From contig JALWRV010000310.1 in the NCBI GenBank assembly GCA_027080545.1, positions 1 through 14,991 on the forward strand: DNA of 14,991 bases, written 5' to 3'. The translations under genes were made by a program, and so were the position numbers. Under the pieces are notes generated by a model that searched no databases, was not told the origin of the DNA, and was given only the letters and a program-made list of their open reading frames with translations. The stretch is from Parvularculaceae bacterium (GTDB lineage: Bacteria > Pseudomonadota > Alphaproteobacteria > Caulobacterales > Parvularculaceae). Positions within the stretch are counted from its first letter, which is position 1; each line of letters begins with the position of its first letter. Shown one piece after another: positions 14,565-14,991 of the stretch.

Positions 14565-14969
14565 ATGGGCATAAAGGTAATACTCGTTGCCGCAGTGGCA
14601 TTGTTCGATGAAGACGGACGGGTGCTGATGGCCAGGAGGCCTGTGGGAAAAGAATTCGCCGGTTATTGGGAATTTCCCGGCGGTAAAATTGAAGCGGGTG
14701 AGACCCCGGAACAGGCGCTCATTCGGGAATTGAGAGAGGAATTGCAGATCGACAGTGAGGCCGCTTGTATGGCACCGGTCGCGTTTGCATCACACCCTTA
14801 TGAGGATTTTCATTTGTTGATGCCATTATTCGCATGTCGCAAGTGGAAAGGCCAGCCAGTGGCTGCAGAAGGACAAGAGTTGAAATGGATCAGAACCCAT
14901 CAAATTCACGAGTTGAAGCTAGTGCCCGCGGACGTTCCGTTAGCGTCTCAATTACGCGACATGTTCTGA
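14565..14969 (+). CDS. mutT: MutT-type Nudix hydrolase (probable 8-oxo-dGTP diphosphatase)
   Basis: A 134-residue Nudix protein close in length to E. coli MutT (129 aa). It removes oxidised nucleotides (8-oxo-dGTP to 8-oxo-dGMP) from the pool. The N-terminal VAAVALFDEDGRVLMARRP strand and GYWEFPGGKIEAGETPEQAL are MutT-like. The Nudix box is complete in its acidic residues (GKIEAGE and RELREEL), but the usual Gly before the last hydrophobic residue is Gln (RELREELQI). The ATG at 14565 has AGAGG 9 nt upstream; an out-of-frame ATG at 14557 gives only five codons. The gene lies 155 bp after the parvulin-like gene, a gap with no clear terminator and only a weak -10-like TATACA at 14521-14526. Confidence 0.9.
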   Translation: MGIKVILVAAVALFDEDGRVLMARRPVGKEFAGYWEFPGGKIEAGETPEQALIRELREELQIDSEAACMAPVAFASHPYEDFHLLMPLFACRKWKGQPVAAEGQELKWIRTHQIHELKLVPADVPLASQLRDMF

Positions 14970-14991
14970 ACACGAGCAAAACCCTCCAGGG

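Overview
The window reads as chromosomal DNA of an alphaproteobacterium with moderate GC. The basis is gene order: a COG2945-type alpha/beta hydrolase divergent from iscR, followed by a SUF operon that opens with iscR plus a NifS/IscS-like cysteine desulfurase, and then secA divergent from a membrane-anchored parvulin-like protein with mutT downstream. This is typical alphaproteobacterial synteny, but genus cannot be named from the sequence alone.

Region 1 (1-499, minus): the 5' 166 codons of an alpha/beta hydrolase that runs off the left edge. Region 2 (500-755): a divergent control region with a terminator-like hairpin, a sigma-70-type promoter and a strong match to the E. coli IscR type 1 operator overlapping its -35 box. 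Region 3 (756-8003, plus): a tightly packed Fe-S assembly operon, iscR - NifS/IscS-like desulfurase - sufB - RidA-like putative lipoprotein - sufC - sufD - sufS - sufT. Genes overlap (ATGA at iscR/desulfurase and sufS/sufT, TGATG at sufB/ridA-like, 11 bp at sufD/sufS) or are separated by 3 to 35 bp, so they are very likely one transcript with translational coupling. SufB, SufC and SufD form the scaffold/ATPase complex. Two PLP desulfurases (group I and group II) can supply sulfur. SufT (DUF59/MIP18) and the A-type carrier further on act in cluster maturation or transfer. IscR retains three Cys and a His, so it probably senses Fe-S status and controls the operon through the operator at 614-638.

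Region 4 (8004-9529): a small exported protein on the minus strand with its own terminator, divergent from a NodD-type LysR regulator. This pair sits between sufT and the A-type carrier gene sufA (9596-9991, plus), which would normally be expected next to sufT. Region 5 (10026-12935, minus): secA, complete, with a C-terminal zinc motif. Its upstream region (12936-13311) has a promoter with a perfect TTGACA, a leader of about 170 nt, GC-rich hairpins and a 16-codon upstream ORF with a good ribosome binding site. Region 6 (13312-14969, plus): a membrane-anchored, divergent SurA/PpiC-like protein and a MutT-type Nudix hydrolase, both complete.

No tRNA, rRNA, IS element, CRISPR array or phage gene was seen. 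The most unusual items are the RidA-like putative lipoprotein gene inside the suf operon, the exported protein/LysR pair that separates sufA from the operon, and the structured secA leader with a possible leader peptide.
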